Positions 37,746-50,905 are shown, counted from the first letter of the stretch. The stretch: DNA of 64,000 nt from Zygnema cylindricum (GCA_037447655.1 JBBHKE010001956.1:93198-157197), one strand, 5' to 3'. The notes: a model not told the origin generated them from the letters alone. A program made the numbers and translations.

Positions 37746-37979
37746 CTGACGAGTTAACGAAATCAAGAATCGGTGAAAGAGCGGGAGGGAGAAAGAGAGG
37801 AGGGATTTATGATTTGTGTCTTGTTGGGAGACCTAAGGTGTGTCTAATGGGGATTTTCTGGTAATGTATCAATGAATGCATTCAATTATTTTAAGGGCAT
37901 TCATTTCAAAGGATTGTTAATTCGACTAGATTTATTTAGCTTTTCGGTTGATAGTTTGGGTCGCTTTTGTGGTCTATTG

Positions 37980-38036
37980 TATGTTGTTCTAAAACCACCG
38001 CTGCAGGGGGAGGAGGAGCTGTAGTAGTAGAAGTTG
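37980..38036 (-). pseudogene. Copia family 1 gag start, fragment
   Basis: The minus strand reads ATG TCA ACT TCT ACT ACT ACA GC, the same start as the gag genes at 43580 (minus) and 54955 (plus), followed after a few dozen bases by unrelated sequence. It is preceded in transcription direction by a complete leader and LTR (next feature). The remainder of gag is missing. Confidence 0.6.
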
Positions 38037-38099
38037 ACATGATACACAATCAAAAGCTATTAAAAATCCTACCAAACAGTTGGTTTTAAGTGTCCAACA

Positions 38100-39237
38100 A
38101 ATCTTTTACAAACATCAAAGCTTCACAAAAGCTCTATCACAATATATAGCAACATAAACATTGACAACTCCCAAAGATTCAGCTCAATTGATCCCACAAA
38201 ACTCAAGATAGAATACACAGAAGTTTCCAAAAAACTTTGTGCAGTTTTTCTACATGGAAGTCTGGATGCATAAAATGCTCTGAGTCCTAAGTCATATACT
38301 CGTAATGAGTATTTACTCTGTGTTGCACCGGCGACACAAGTGTACCTGAGAAGTACGTCCAAAAACAAACTACCACTAAGATCTAAGTGTTCCTAATCCC
38401 GCAACCCTAATCTAACACACTAGAATCAGCATTACTCAAAATCTATACTAAGTGATTATATAAATACTTGTCGGCTAAGTCACTAGTGATCTTTAAATGA
38501 ATCTCAACAATTGACTTGATTCATATCAATTGAGCTGCGCTGTCCTGTACCGAATCATATTCAATCATCCGCGGCTGCGTTGTCTTGTACGGATCATATC
38601 CAAGATAGGCGCAGCTGCGTTGTCCGTACGGATCATATCCAAAATAACCGCAGCTGCTTTGTTCTTACTGTGTCGCAGTTGTATTGTCCTCTTCCCATCC
38701 CAACTGCGTTGTCTTGACTGCGTCGTAGTTGCTTTGTCTTTAGTGCGTCGTAGCTACGTTGCCCCGTTCAATGTGTGACACGCGAATGTGGGTGTTGGTG
38801 CCATTCCGAAATTCCTATACAGTACTCAAATGATGACGCGTGTCGAGGTGAAACTTACGCTATAGATTACTATCTTTCTATCGTCACACTAATTTACTAA
38901 GACTGAAAGCTTTCCAAAATCAACACTCCCTTAAAGCTTTGGATCATATCCAAAAATAACCGCAGCTGCTTTGTTCTTACTGTGTCGCAGTTGTATTTTC
39001 CTCTCCGCATCCCAACTGCGTTGTCTTGACTGCGTCGTAGTTGCTTTTTCTTTACTGCGTCGTAGCTACGTTGCCCCGTTCAATGTGTGACACGCGAATG
39101 TGGGTGTTGGTGCCATTCCGAAATTCTTGTACAGTACTCAAATGACGACGCGTGTCGAGGTGAAACTTACGCTATAGATTACTATCTTTCTATCGTCACA
39201 CTAATTTACTAAGACTGAAAGCTTTCCAAAATCAACA
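38100..39237 (-). mobile_element. Copia family 1 LTR (minus copy)
   Basis: The U3 start TGTTGATTTTGG (complement ending at 39237) follows a purine tract (AAGGGAG) and matches the LTR start at 53988 on the plus strand. The U5 part (ACTTAGGACTCAGAGC...) also aligns with the plus copy. The U5 boundary is approximate. The U3 carries many CAGCTGCG-type subrepeats and a tandem duplication of about 311 bp (38630-38940 and 38941-39250) that includes the LTR tip. Confidence 0.65.
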
Positions 39238-39250
39238 CTCCCTTGAAGCT
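38630..39250. repeat. Tandem duplication of 311 bp across the family 1 LTR/internal border
   Basis: Two nearly identical copies start GGATCATATCC at 38630 and 38941. Each runs through the U3 region to the LTR tip (...CCAAAATCAACA) and on into the adjoining purine tract (CTCCCTT). Few differences separate them, so the duplication is younger than the LTR. Confidence 0.85.
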
Positions 39251-39563
39251 TTAGACTCACTATATCACTGCTACTGCGATGTAAGAGCAGCGCAGCTGCG
39301 ATGTAAAACTAGCGCAGCATAGCAACATAGCAGCGCACTAGCACAGCATGGAGGCATAGCAACGTGGCAACTTAGCTAGTGAACCAGTCCAACTGTATCC
39401 TCATGTTGGACTAGCGCAGCATAGCAGTATAGTAGTACAACAACTCATCTAGTTACCTAGTCCAACTGCTTCCCTACAATAATAAAGCTTAGGAGCACGA
39501 AGAGCTTTAGTGAGCATATTTAGCGATCATTTTTGCATCTAGCAAATGGCATAAATTAATCAC

Positions 39564-42500
39564 CTAGGAAAACACTTTTTCTCTTACAAAGTTTAATCTT
39601 ACATCCATGTGCTTACTCTTGAAGTGGTGGCTCGGGTTAGTGGCAACGCCAATGGCAGGCTGGTTATCACACCAGATCACCTGTGGACCAACCTGCATGT
39701 TTTCCAATTCTTGCAACATGGATTTTACCCATAAGAAATCTTTGAGGGTCAAGCTAGCTGTCATGTTTTTTGACTCCATTGTCGATTGTGGTGTGACCTT
39801 TTGAATTTTGCTGCTTTAGCAGCAAGTCTAGTTCCCAATTTGCAGAACGAATCCCATGGTGGATTTTTAGCTCGGCATACCGCCATAGCTTGCGTCACTC
39901 CATGTTTGCAGCTTCACTTCTCCTCCGCCTAGTGTGAGTTTGAGCTCTTTAGTTCTTGCCAAATATCTTAAGAATCCCCTTGCTGCTTCACGGTCAGATT
40001 TTCCCGTATTTTAGACTTTTGCTTAGTGTCCTAACTGCTGCAGCAATATGAGGACGGATAAAATTAAAATATATTAAACTTCCCACTATTTGTCTGTAAG
40101 GTATTAGTGTCATAGGATCATCCTCCCTTGACTCTGAATACTCACTAACAAGAACACTCGGTTCTGTCTCCTCTCCCTCTAACTTCTGCCGAAACTCCAT
40201 TGGAGTTAAACACCCTTTTGCCCCCCGCATTCCATACTCATCTAACATGTTTCCAATAACCTCTTTTTGAGTCAATTTCATTAATCTCTTATTTCTATCC
40301 CTTTCTACTTGAATACCCAAAATATATTTCGCCTCACCGAGGTCTTTTCATCTCAAACCTTGAATTTAAGGCAACTTTGAGTTTGCTAATTTTAGTCATT
40401 GATTTGCTAATAACTAATAGATCATCTACATACACAGCTAAATACACTATCCCATACTCACCCTTTAGAATATAAACAAAATGATCACAGCCATCCTTAA
40501 AACCTAGGGCTGTTAGAATCGCTTCAAATCCATTGCCTGCCCTGCTACCGTTCAATAACAATTTGCATAACAGGTTATTTTCGTTCTCAGATACATTTAA
40601 AGTCACCCATATAAATGTTCTTCGCTTCCATGTAAAGTTTTTACATCCATCTGATGTATTTCCATATCTTTTATAGCAGCTAGAGACAGCAAGATCCTAA
40701 TTATCGAAAATCTTACAACCGGAGAAAAAGTTTCTTCAAAATCAATTCCTTCCTTTTTATTGTACCATTTTGCCACAAGTCAGGCTTTATATCGTTCAAT
40801 GGTATTAATGGGGTTGAAATTCACCTTAAATACCCATTTGCTGCCGACCGCTTTTTGGTCCGGAGGGAGATCCACCAGCTCCTATGTTTGAGCCTCCATG
40901 ATCGACTTCATTTCATCGTTTGCTGCCTCGATCTAGTGATTTCCCTCAAGTAATGAGAAGGCCTCCCGAATGGTCAGAGGCTCTTGTGAGGCTGCCGAGT
41001 AGGCAAAGTGAAAGCTTGCTTGTAAGTGACTACTAGATCTCTTTCCCCACGGAAATTTTGAGACTGAGATCGTCGAATCCCTCGCAATCTGCTTTTGTTG
41101 CTAGTATTGATCCACAAGGATTGACCACTGCTGTCCCGGCTCAAACTCCAATGGTTGAGTGTCTTGATAAACCTTTTAATACTGCTCAAAAATCGGAGTA
41201 CCCTGTTCTTGTGTGACAATAGGCTGATTGTAGTTCAGAATGATATACTCTTGCACCTTTTGTTGTTTTTCTATATCTCTCAATGTGAATTGATCTACCA
41301 ACTCAAACTCATCTTTCATAATAATATTTCAAGCCACAAGTATTTTTTGTTTCTCAAAGACAATGACTCTATAACCTTTGGAGTGATCATCATATCCTAG
41401 CAGAATACTTAGTAACCTTTTAGGTTCCATTTTCCATCTATCTTGTGACGTATCTATAATGAAGCATTTAGGTTCCATTTTCCATCTATCTTGTGACGTA
41501 TCTATAATGAAGCATTTACTACCAAAAACTTTAAAATGACTAACATCATGTTTTTCGCCAGTATAGATTTTATAAGACATAGTCACTACTAATCTAGACC
41601 CTATTATATTCTTAATGTAAACAACACAATTTAGAGCCTTAGACCATAATTTCAGATCCATATTTTTATATCCAAGCATCGACCTAGAGCTCTCCGTGAG
41701 TGTTCTATTTAATCTCTTGGACACTCCATTTTGTTCCAGTGAATATGGAACCGTCAACAAATAACTTATACCTTCCTTAAGGATAAAGGTCTCAAATTCC
41801 TTTGATGTATATTTCCCACCGTTGTCCGATCTAAGGACCAAAATAGGCAAGTTATGTAGTTTCTCCACCCAAGCTTTATAGTGTTTGAAGTGACCGAACA
41901 CTTCACTTTTCTTTCATAAAATATACCTTTGTAAACCTGGAAAAATCATTTGTGAAGGTGACCATATATTTCATCCCCCCAGCAAATGGTACCTTTGCAA
42001 GACCAAAAACATCAGAATGAATTTGTTGAATAAGTTTAGTCGACCGATCGTTCGACTCCATAAGGAATGCAAGTCTACGTATCTTGCCTAAATCACACGC
42101 ATCACACGTTTTAATTGGCTGATCTGCTACAAAGACAGTATCTATTTTGCTAGCAATTACCATTTTTCTCAAAATATCATAATTTACATGGCCTAATCTT
42201 TTATGCCACAACTCATCAGAGTGCACAACACCGAAGTACAAAACACCATTCTCCTTGGTAGTAGCCATATCCATACGATACATCTTGCTATTATCTCTAG
42301 TACCTGTAACTGCAACTTTACCATTGTTGCTAACAACCTGCCGACCATTTTTCAAATTGACTTCGAAGCCTTTGCTTTGTACCAAAGACGCAAAAAGCAG
42401 ATTTTTCTTAAAACCAGGTACAAAGAGGACACTATGAATCGTCCTTTCAATTTCTTTCCCCTCTACATCAACTAGCAAATATATATCTCCCACAGCACGA

Positions 42501-43604
42501 GTTTGTACACTCATGCCACATGCATAGTAAGTGTTTTTCTCCGGTGTTGATTTCAGATTTTTGAAGATATTTTTGTTCCAACATAGGTGGGCAGACGCTC
42601 TTTTATCCATTAACCATCCAGGGTCCTTTGGGCCCTCCATCGTTGCCACCATAGCAAATAGATCTGCATCATCCTCCTCTGAAAGGTTCATAGTATCATC
42701 CTGGTGCGACGAAGATGCCGAAAACAGTGCATTTCCGCGAGGTGGAGGTCTCGTGAAGCTTTTGAAAAATTGGCTCAAATGCCATCTTGGCGTGTATAAA
42801 CATGTTTCGTTAGCTTTTTGAAGTTTAGGACGGAACCCATATCCATGATCTTCTTCACTAAAATAAAATCAAGCATTGTTAAACTGTCTATTTCCACCTT
42901 GATTAAACTGGTGAAATTCATATTGTGAATTTAATTGGTTTCTTTGTTGATTAAAATGGCCCTTTTTCTCAAAGTATGTAATGAAAGCTTATACATGCTC
43001 AACACTGAGAATTTTAGATGTAGCCTCCTCCTCTTGTAAAATATTAATCGCTAACTGTAAAGTCCAGCTAGCCTTATCTTTTTGTTTGAGTTAATCAGAA
43101 GCTCCTTTTATATTACGACGGAGACCCCTCATTAGCAATGTTGCCTGTTAAAACCAAGTAAATGTGCCACCTGCACACGCATGGTTCATCTTGTCGCCAG
43201 TGTACTTATAGTCCCTGATTTTTCTAGTTAACAGAAGTCTTTCTGGATATTAGGTTTTTCATAATCATTTTTAAGAGACTTCAAGATATAGATTGCCTTT
43301 TTCATTTTAAAGCGAGACATGGCTAAGTCCTCTGATATACAAAATTTTAAAATAGACCTAGCCTGAGTATTCTTCTTAGACCTAGATGTATCCGACTCAT
43401 CCAACGAACCATCCAATATATCCAACAGATTAACATTTTTAAAGTGAGTCTCCACCATATCCGCCCAATAACCATATTTCTCCTTTGAGGAGATAGAAAT
43501 TCTTGATGACAGACCGATAACCTATTGTTCAACAACCACCAGTGTAGGTGGAGGAGCAGCAGTAGTAGTACAAGTTGACATGATACACTCACAGAAGCTA
43601 TCAA
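39564..43604 (-). pseudogene. Copia family 1 retrotransposon, minus copy, decayed gag-pol
   Basis: Fragments in several frames appear in Ty1/Copia order: gag (about 43604-43228, after a Thr/Pro-rich start), protease to integrase N-part (42778-41903), integrase core (41901-41329), reverse transcriptase (40606-39994, with YVDD) and RNase H (39779-39564, with WCDNQPAI and HHFKSKHMDVR). It cannot be functional: stops and frameshifts separate the parts, the protease has DKRA where DSGA is expected, and the integrase catalytic Glu is replaced by Lys in the QNGVSKR motif. A 48-bp in-frame tandem duplication lies at 41423-41518. Pol is followed by the LTR at 38100-39237. A remnant of a Pseudoviridae-type LTR retrotransposon that once copied itself through RNA. 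Confidence 0.9.
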
Positions 43605-43685
43605 GAATCATACCAAACAACTATTTTTAAGTGTCTAGCAAATCTTATAGAAACATCAAAGCTCTTGGTTTGAAAAGTCATATTC

Positions 43686-45473
43686 GTGAGGGCGTGTGGT
43701 TTCGTGTGTACAAAATGTTTCGTGGGTATAGTACGAGATTCTAATGCTATCTTGATTAACTGTGGAGGTTTGAATGGATCTGCTCGTCAGTGGACAAGTG
43801 AAACGTCCACCTTCGGGAACTCCACCAGGATTTGGAGGAGTAAGGTTTCCTACAGCAACGGCTGCCTCAACGGAGGAGGCAGATGTTGGGGACAGTAGTG
43901 TGTCCGAAAAGGGGAAGGGGAAGGAGACACCCCTCACTTCTATTGCCACAATACAGGGAGCGGGGACCGTGAATACCGCGGAGAATGACACTCAAATATG
44001 GGAGGATGTAAACAGGGCTCCCAATAACTTCATTCTGAGACACCTCACTCAAGCTTTGCCCACCCCTCATCTTCACATTTACAAGGCCGAGGAGTTTTGG
44101 GTGAGTTTGGTGGAGATTTATAGAGCTGGAACTATTTAGGAGCTCCAGTTGGCTAAACAAAAGCTAGTGAGTTACACTTACAAATGAGGAAAGTTGTTAG
44201 ATTACTGTAATGATCTTTCTTGTTTGTATATGGAGACGGAAAGTGCCGGGTGGACAAGTACAATGAAAATGAAAGTTAACACCCTTATCATTAAGTTACC
44301 AAATGAGGATGAGAACATTGTGTACTTAGTACGAAAATGCCTGATAGTTCATAGAAATGGAACATAGTGGTCAGGATGATACTTGTGCAAGAAAACACAA
44401 TGGAGATTATGAGAGGAAAGAGCATTCAAGCTCTAGCAACAAGAGGGGACCGATGGGGGAAGGACGAGAAGAAACCTTACAGGGGGGAAAAAGATCATTC
44501 TGGGGGACCGAGGCCCACAAAGGGTCTTTGTCATTTTTTTAAAAAGCCGGCACACTTCATCGCAGATTATGTCAAGCTATCAGAGCTGAGGCTCGAAGAG
44601 AACCGTGGAGGGGGTCCTTCCGCAGGGAAGAAAAAGGCACTTGTGGTTACAAAAGTGAGTGGAGAAACCGAGGATGATTCCTCTGAGGAGGATGGGGAGC
44701 TTCTTCTTCACGAGAGTCTGGAGGAGAAGGAGATCCCTCGGAGACAGAAGTGTGACCTTGGAGCAATTCGGGAAGCTCCACAGGAAGGATGGATTATCGA
44801 CTCAGGTGCATCCATGCATATGTGTCGTGATAAAGAACTGTTCACTAAGCTAAAAAAGATCCCTACTCTAGAGATAGAGTATGGGGATGGGAGAGTGGTT
44901 ACTACAGATCTAGTGGGATCAGTAGATCTGAAAGTCTTTTTAGAGGGTTAGACTTCTATACTTTCATTCTCAGATGTACTCTACATTCCTCAGCTAAGTA
45001 AAAATCTTGTCTCTACGTCTGTGTTAGATGACAAAGAGTTTGATACCTTTACTAGAAAGGGAGTCTTTAGAGCTAATTATGGGGATGAAGTTTACTTCAC
45101 GAGAGATAGGGGTAGCCAAGGAATGTTTAGGCTTAACCTGAGTAATGAAAAGAAGAATGCTTACTAAGTTGGTGTTCCTAAGTTGATGATTTGGCATAAG
45201 CGGTTGGGGCATGTGTATTTTGATAGGTTGAGGGAAATAAAGAAGCTTGGTGTAGTAGAAGGCATTCAGTTTGGGGATAATGAAATGATGGATGATTCTA
45301 GTGGGTGTGCTCAAGGTAAGGCTCAGAGACTTCCCTTTCCCAAAGCCGCCACATATAGAGGTGAGAAAGTGTTAGATTTGGTACACACAGATATTTGGGG
45401 ACCTACAAAAGTACCCTCGGTTGGAGGAAAGAGGTTTATGATGACAATAACGGATGACTGGTCTAGATACTAA
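43686..45473 (+). pseudogene. Copia family 2 retrotransposon, plus copy, 5' half only
   Basis: It shows a gag N-part (43774 on, with the PPGFGGVRF motif shared with the minus copy), a zinc-knuckle remnant in which one Cys is Phe (CHFFKKPAHF near 44530), a protease with intact WIIDSGAS (about 44790), the gag-pre-integrase region (WHKRLGH, about 45187) and the start of the integrase core (HTDIWGP, DDWSRY) up to 45473. Internal stops (for example 44948 and 45165) and the abrupt end before the integrase catalytic Asp/Glu show it is dead. Reverse transcriptase and LTRs are absent on this strand here. Confidence 0.85.
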
Positions 45474-45654
45474 AAACAAAGTGTGAAGCATCAACTTACT
45501 TCAAAGGATAATAAATTTATCCGTGGAATCATATTCACTATCCCATCCGATATATAAGTTATCATCCTCTATTAAAGATTGAGGGATTGCATTTTCAAAA
45601 GAAAGGGTATTATAATTAACTAGCATAGGTTATTTTATAAGTTGATTTCTTAAT
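45474..45654. other. Junction sequence between two family 2 copies
   Basis: This stretch matches neither the integrase expected to follow on the left nor the LTR on the right. Its origin is unknown; it may be filler or a short insertion. Confidence 0.35.
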
Positions 45655-46217
45655 ATGTGCAACTTTTCCGCGATCTCGGCATTAATTCCGGCCGTCCGAT
45701 TAAATGCACATTTATTCGTAGCCGTAATAAATACGTGTCCGGTATTCGTTTTGTTATTGAAACAAATGGGCGGTACATGTTTCTTGTCTGTACCTTAATT
45801 CGTACTTTTACATTACTGATCTTTATATCCCGTAAAAAGTTTTAGTTAAATGAATTATCCTACGTGGCAATGTTTAAGTAAATATCAAACCATATAGTAC
45901 GTATCACTATTCTACAGTTAACGGATAAGGCTACCGGCTAACGGCAGCTCACCGTCCAGCAGGTACCAAGATCAAATCTTGGGGGCAGCATATATCCTTT
46001 TAGTAAATATACCCCTAACGGTAAATAAACTAATATATATTTCCCATAAACCTCTGGATAGCCTAGGTAGCCATTGCTCTAGCTTCCTCTCCAATTTCTC
46101 AATGACTGCGACAAGTTTGAGAGTTGGAGAGAGAAGTTAGAGATAGACTGCCTCGGCTTCTTTCCATATTTTTTTTTAGGCCCATAAAATACTTAAAAAG
46201 GACCATTAATTTCTACA
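45655..46217 (-). mobile_element. Copia family 2, 3' LTR (U3 side only)
   Basis: On the minus strand the LTR begins TGTAGAAATTAATGG directly after a purine tract (AAATAAAGGGAG), which is the polypurine tract of the element at 46231-50507. It aligns with the right part of the solo LTR (about 9750-10285). The other LTR half, expected further left, is missing. Confidence 0.7.
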
Positions 46218-46230
46218 CTCCCTTTATTTT

Positions 46231-49200
46231 CTAGACAATCTTTAATTTCAGACCACACTTCTCCCTGCAAAAAATTAGCTTAGGGGAAGGCACAGGTTTG
46301 GTCATCATATCTGCTACCATCTCACTATCTAGTCGGTACTCTAAACTGATTATTTTGTTTTCTACATTCTCTCTAAGAAAGGTGAGTCTAATGTCCATGT
46401 GTTTGGCTTTAAAATGATGTTTAGGATTGGCAAAAATAGCGATTGCTGCCTGATTATCACAAAAAAAATTCTGCACACCACTTTTAAGGTGACAAACCTC
46501 ACCAAGCAAAGACTTGACCCACATCAATTCTTTTACAGCAGAGCAAGAGGCCATATACTCAGCCTCCATGGTGGGTTGAGCAATAAATTTTTGTTGTTTG
46601 CTACTCCAACAGCAAGCCCCATCACCCACATAAAATACATACCCAGAAGTACATCTCCTCATCGGAGCATCACCATAACTGGCATCACTCCAAGTAGTGA
46701 TGTCAGTATTCTCCCCACCCAAATGCAACCATAGATCCCTAGTTCTTATCAAATATCTAAGGACTCTCTTAGCTGCCTCCCAATCCCTCTTAGTGGGAGC
46801 ATTTAGACTTCTACTCAGCAGTCTTACAGCTGCACCTAAATCCGGCCGGTTACAATTCATAAAATAGATTAGACTTCCCACTACTTGCCTGTAAGGAATA
46901 GTCTGCATGAACTTTTGTTATTCAGGAGATATATCCTCGTTTAAGACTATTACTCCTTCTTCCTCACTTCGCTCACTTCCCTTCCTTAACTCCATTGGAG
47001 TTGTACAACTATTAGCTTTATCCATCTGAAATTTTTCAAGCATGTTCCCTATTGCTTCTTTTTGAGTAAATCTTATAAACTTCCTTTTTCGGTCTCTTTC
47101 TACTTGAATTCCCAAAATATATTTTGCTTCCCCCATATCCTTCATTTCAAATCTCCCCTTAAGATCGGTTTTCAGTTTATTAATTTTTTCCATTGATTTA
47201 CTTAAAACAAGCAAATCATCAACATAAATTGCAATAAATATAAAACCTTTTTCATCTTCAAAAACATAGATTGAGTGATCTCAGCTGATCCAGATATATC
47301 CCAGACCGGTAAGAAACTCATCAAGCTTCTTATTCCACTGTCGAGGCGCCTATTTCAAACCATAAAGAGATTTAATCAGCTGGCATACCTTACTCTCCTC
47401 TCCTTCCTCCACAAATCTTTCGGGTTGTCGCATGAAGATCTCCTCTTCCAATTCTCCATGCAAAAAGGCTCTCTTGATGTCCATCTAGTGCACCTCTATG
47501 TCTTCCGCTGCGCCTAGACAGAGAAGTATGCAGACGGAGGGAAATCTGACTACCAGGCTAAAGGTTTCCTCATAATCGATTCCTTCTTTCTGTGTAAATC
47601 CTTTTGCCTCTAATCGGGCTTTGTTACGCTCAATGGTGTTATCCGGGTTCAGTTTTAATTTGAAAACCCACTTACAACCGATTGGTTTTTGATTAGGTGG
47701 ATAGTCCACCAGCTCCCAAGTATCGGCTGCCATAATTGAGGCCATCTCCTCATTGATTGCATTCTTCCACCGGTTTCTTTCTAGACAACTCATCGCCTCT
47801 CCATATATTTGAGGTTTATCTTGATGAGATAGTTTTGTTACCTTGTTATTAACCTGTTTTTCTTGCAATCTTTTGCTACTTCTCCTTCCCCCCTTAAAAT
47901 CTTTGGCCGGAATAGATGGTTCTCGTGGATTCTTTCGAACAATCTCGGCTTCTCCCCTATCCCTTGATTCTGAATCAATTTCCACCACGTGTTCTGCTTC
48001 GAGTAGAGTTTTCATTGGAGTTTCCGCAGCCGAGTCCTTTTCGGTCTGATTTGTACCTGCAAGGATGTCATGTTCTCTAAAACCTGGATAGTTAGGAAGC
48101 TCAAAGTCATAGGAATTTTCTGACTCAAATCTGATTTTTACTGGCTTTGTATACTTCAACGGATCCACAGACTTTCCTTCATCCATAACTACTAGATGCT
48201 TTACTAAGATTATATCTTCCCTTTTTAGATCATGAACTCTATATCCTTTAACATCCTCATCTTATCCTAACAAGTATCCCGGTTTTCCTTTATGATCTAG
48301 CTTCAAATTAGACCGATTTGTATCTAGACTGAATACCTGACTACCGAAAACCTCTAAGTGAGATATGTTTGGTTTCTGCCCTGTCCATCTCTCATAAGGT
48401 GTTTGATCTTTTATAGCCGAAGTAATAACTCTATTTTTTAGGTAATTAGCACAGTTCATTGCTTTGCCCAAAACCTTTTTCTTATTTTTTTATCTAACAA
48501 CATACTTCTAGCACTATCACTTAGTGTTCTATTTAACCTTTCAGCTACCCCATTCTGTTCCAGTTTTTTGGAACTGTCTTTTGGTGTTTGACTCCATCTT
48601 TCCTCAAAAAATCCTCAAACTGGTTGAAGTATACTCTCCACCATTGTCATTCGTTACTCTCTTGATTGGAGTTTTATGGAGTTTTTCGCTCCATGCTTTA
48701 TATTGTCTAAACTATCCTGACTTTTGACTTGTTTGTCAAAAATACATCCGGGAATACCAAGACCAATCATCAGTGATAGTCATCATAAATCTCTTCCCCC
48801 TTGGTGAGGTCACGTTAGCCGGTCCCCAAATATCTGTGTGTACTAGATCTAGAATTTTTTCTCCCTTATAGGTGGTTGTTTTAGGAAAGGATAATCTGTG
48901 AGCTTTACCTTCAGCACATCCACTACAATCACTTATATTATCACTCTCACTAAATTGAATCCCTTCCACCACTCCCATATTTTTCATCTCTCTTAACTTA
49001 TCTAGATTCACATGCCCAAGCCTCTTATGCCAGATGATAATATCATGAACACAAGGATAATAAAGTTTCTTCGTTTCATTATTTAATAATAGCCTAAAAA
49101 TCCCATGGCTACTTTTTCAGCAATGAAATAGACATCCTCCTCAATACTAGCAGTAAAGACTCCTTCCCTAGTAATAGTAAAAAAACCCTTATCATCTAAT

Positions 49201-50507
49201 ACAGATGTAGAGATGAGGTTTTTGTTCAGCTCCGGAATAAACAATACATCGGAGAATGTTACTATGGATGTCTCTCTTTCAACTAAAACTTTCAGATCTA
49301 ACGATCCTACAAGAGTTGTGATGACTATCCTCCCATCCCCGTATTCTATCTCTACGGTGGGAACCTTTCTTATCTTATTGAACAGGTGTCTATCCTTACA
49401 CATGTTCATGGAGGCACCTGAATCTATAATCCAGCCTGCTTCACCTTTCAATCCACCGTAATATATTCCTGCCTTCGTGAAATTTTGACCTCGATTTTCG
49501 CCTCCAACTCCTCATCCAAAAAGAGCTTATCGTCCTCGTCCTCGGATTCTGCCTCATGTACCTGTGTCACAAGGGCCTTTTTCTTTCCTCTCGGGGTACC
49601 ACCGGTCTACCCCTCCTTTAATTGAAGCTCGGTTAGCTTAGTGCACTCTGTCATATAGTGTCCCGGTTTCTTACAAAAATGATATAAGCCTTTGGGAGCT
49701 CGTGGTCCGAACTCGTCGGTCTGATTTTTTTTCTCCCTCCCCCAATAGTTTCCGACCGGTTTGCGGGAATCCTTGTTCCTCCAATCGGTCGCAGTTGCCA
49801 AGGTTTCTCCACTCTTTCCTCCCCTTCAGATCTCAATCGTATTCTCTCGAACGAGAATCATCCTTACCACTGAGTTCCATATCCACCTTGAGTCCGGCAA
49901 GTCCTGCACACGGTTAACTATGTTCTCGAACTCATCGGGTAACTTCATCAGTAAACAGTTAACCTTTTCTTTTTCACTAAAAACTTTTTCCTGAACTCTT
50001 TAGCTCCATGAAGAGTGTAGCAAGCTCATTGCAAAAATCCAACATCTTTCCCCCTTTCTATACATACTCCTTAACTTTTTGATCATCCAACTGTTAATGC
50101 TGAATTGTTCCACTTCGGTACATCTCTATGAGAGCCATCCAAAGATCGGATGCCGTTTCTACCAGCAAATGAGGACATGCAAGTTCTTAAGTAAGATGGC
50201 GTAGGATGAAGTGCTTTGCCGCCATATTGTTGAAGTGCTAGGTTTCAGTATCATTCTCCTCTTTCCTCGGAATAGGTGACATGAATGTTGAACCTGTTGC
50301 TATTGGTTTGGTCGTCTCCTTCTCCGCTCCTTTATCCACCACCTTTCCTTCCTTTGTCTCCTTCGTTGAAGATTGATATGCTTTCTTTGTGAATCTGCTT
50401 CCTCCAAACCCTGGAGGGATTCTAAGACTTAATGGACGCCCCAATCGTCCACTCATTATCCCCCAAAACCTTTTTTCGCATAGAGCTCCTATCATCATAC
50501 TTTCCAA
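46231..50507 (-). pseudogene. Copia family 2 retrotransposon, minus copy, nearly full-length gag-pol
   Basis: Parts in order: gag start (50507-50238, PPGFGGSRF), zinc knuckle with its first Cys changed to Tyr (YHFCKKPGHYMTEC, 49801-49607), protease (49451-49083, WIIDSGAS), gag-pre-integrase and integrase core (49011-48736), integrase C-part (48471-48262), reverse transcriptase start (48186-47485), palm with YVDD and an ILGIQVERD region (about 47485-46918) and an intact-looking RNase H (46908-46231, WSDASYGDAP, EAEYMA, KHMDIR). Stops between parts make it non-functional, but it is the best preserved Copia here. It has a primer-binding site at 50552-50562 and a polypurine tract next to 46217, with broken LTRs on both sides. 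Confidence 0.9.
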
Positions 50508-50551
50508 CTATATGAAGCCAGTTCCATTAAATATTGGTACCCTAGAGGTTT

Positions 50552-50562
50552 GGCCCATAACC
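50552..50562 (-). promoter_or_regulatory. Half-tRNA primer-binding site of Copia family 2
   Basis: On the minus strand, directly after the LTR end ...GAGTTTCA, stands GGTTATGGGCC. This is the exact complement of GGCCCATAACC, the anticodon stem-loop of initiator tRNA-Met. The usual plant Copia site complementary to the tRNA 3' end (TGGTATCAGAGC) is not at this border. Drosophila copia and some other Pseudoviridae prime with a cleaved 5' half of initiator tRNA-Met in this way. Confidence 0.75.
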
Positions 50563-50905
50563 TGAAACTCTGAGACCTCGATAAGGCCTGAGAATGGACA
50601 GCCTCCAAGTGCCTCTAGGATAACCCTGACTCCTTTGTGTTTCGGCAAGAACAACTGCCACCCTGGCAGACAAAAACTCTGACCACCTTCACCCCTGTGA
50701 AGGTAAGACTTTCTTGAGTCGATAGCAAAAAGTTGACCTTTTGTACAGAAGCTCTCTGCAGAGAGGGTCCTATCTCCTAATTTTTCTAAGTCTTATCTCT
50801 CTCACAAACTTTATCTACTGATGTACAGAGCCAATCATATTACACTTCCGTACACAAAAGTACAGCTGTCGGTCTACTTTCTGTACGGATACTATAGGAC
50901 ATGGC
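50563..50905 (-). mobile_element. Copia family 2, 5' LTR (U5 side only)
   Basis: It matches the left part of the solo LTR at 9242, including GCCTCTAGGATAACCCTG and the GTAC-rich stretch. The match ends near 50905, where family 1 pol sequence on the plus strand takes over, so the U3 side has been lost. Confidence 0.75.
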
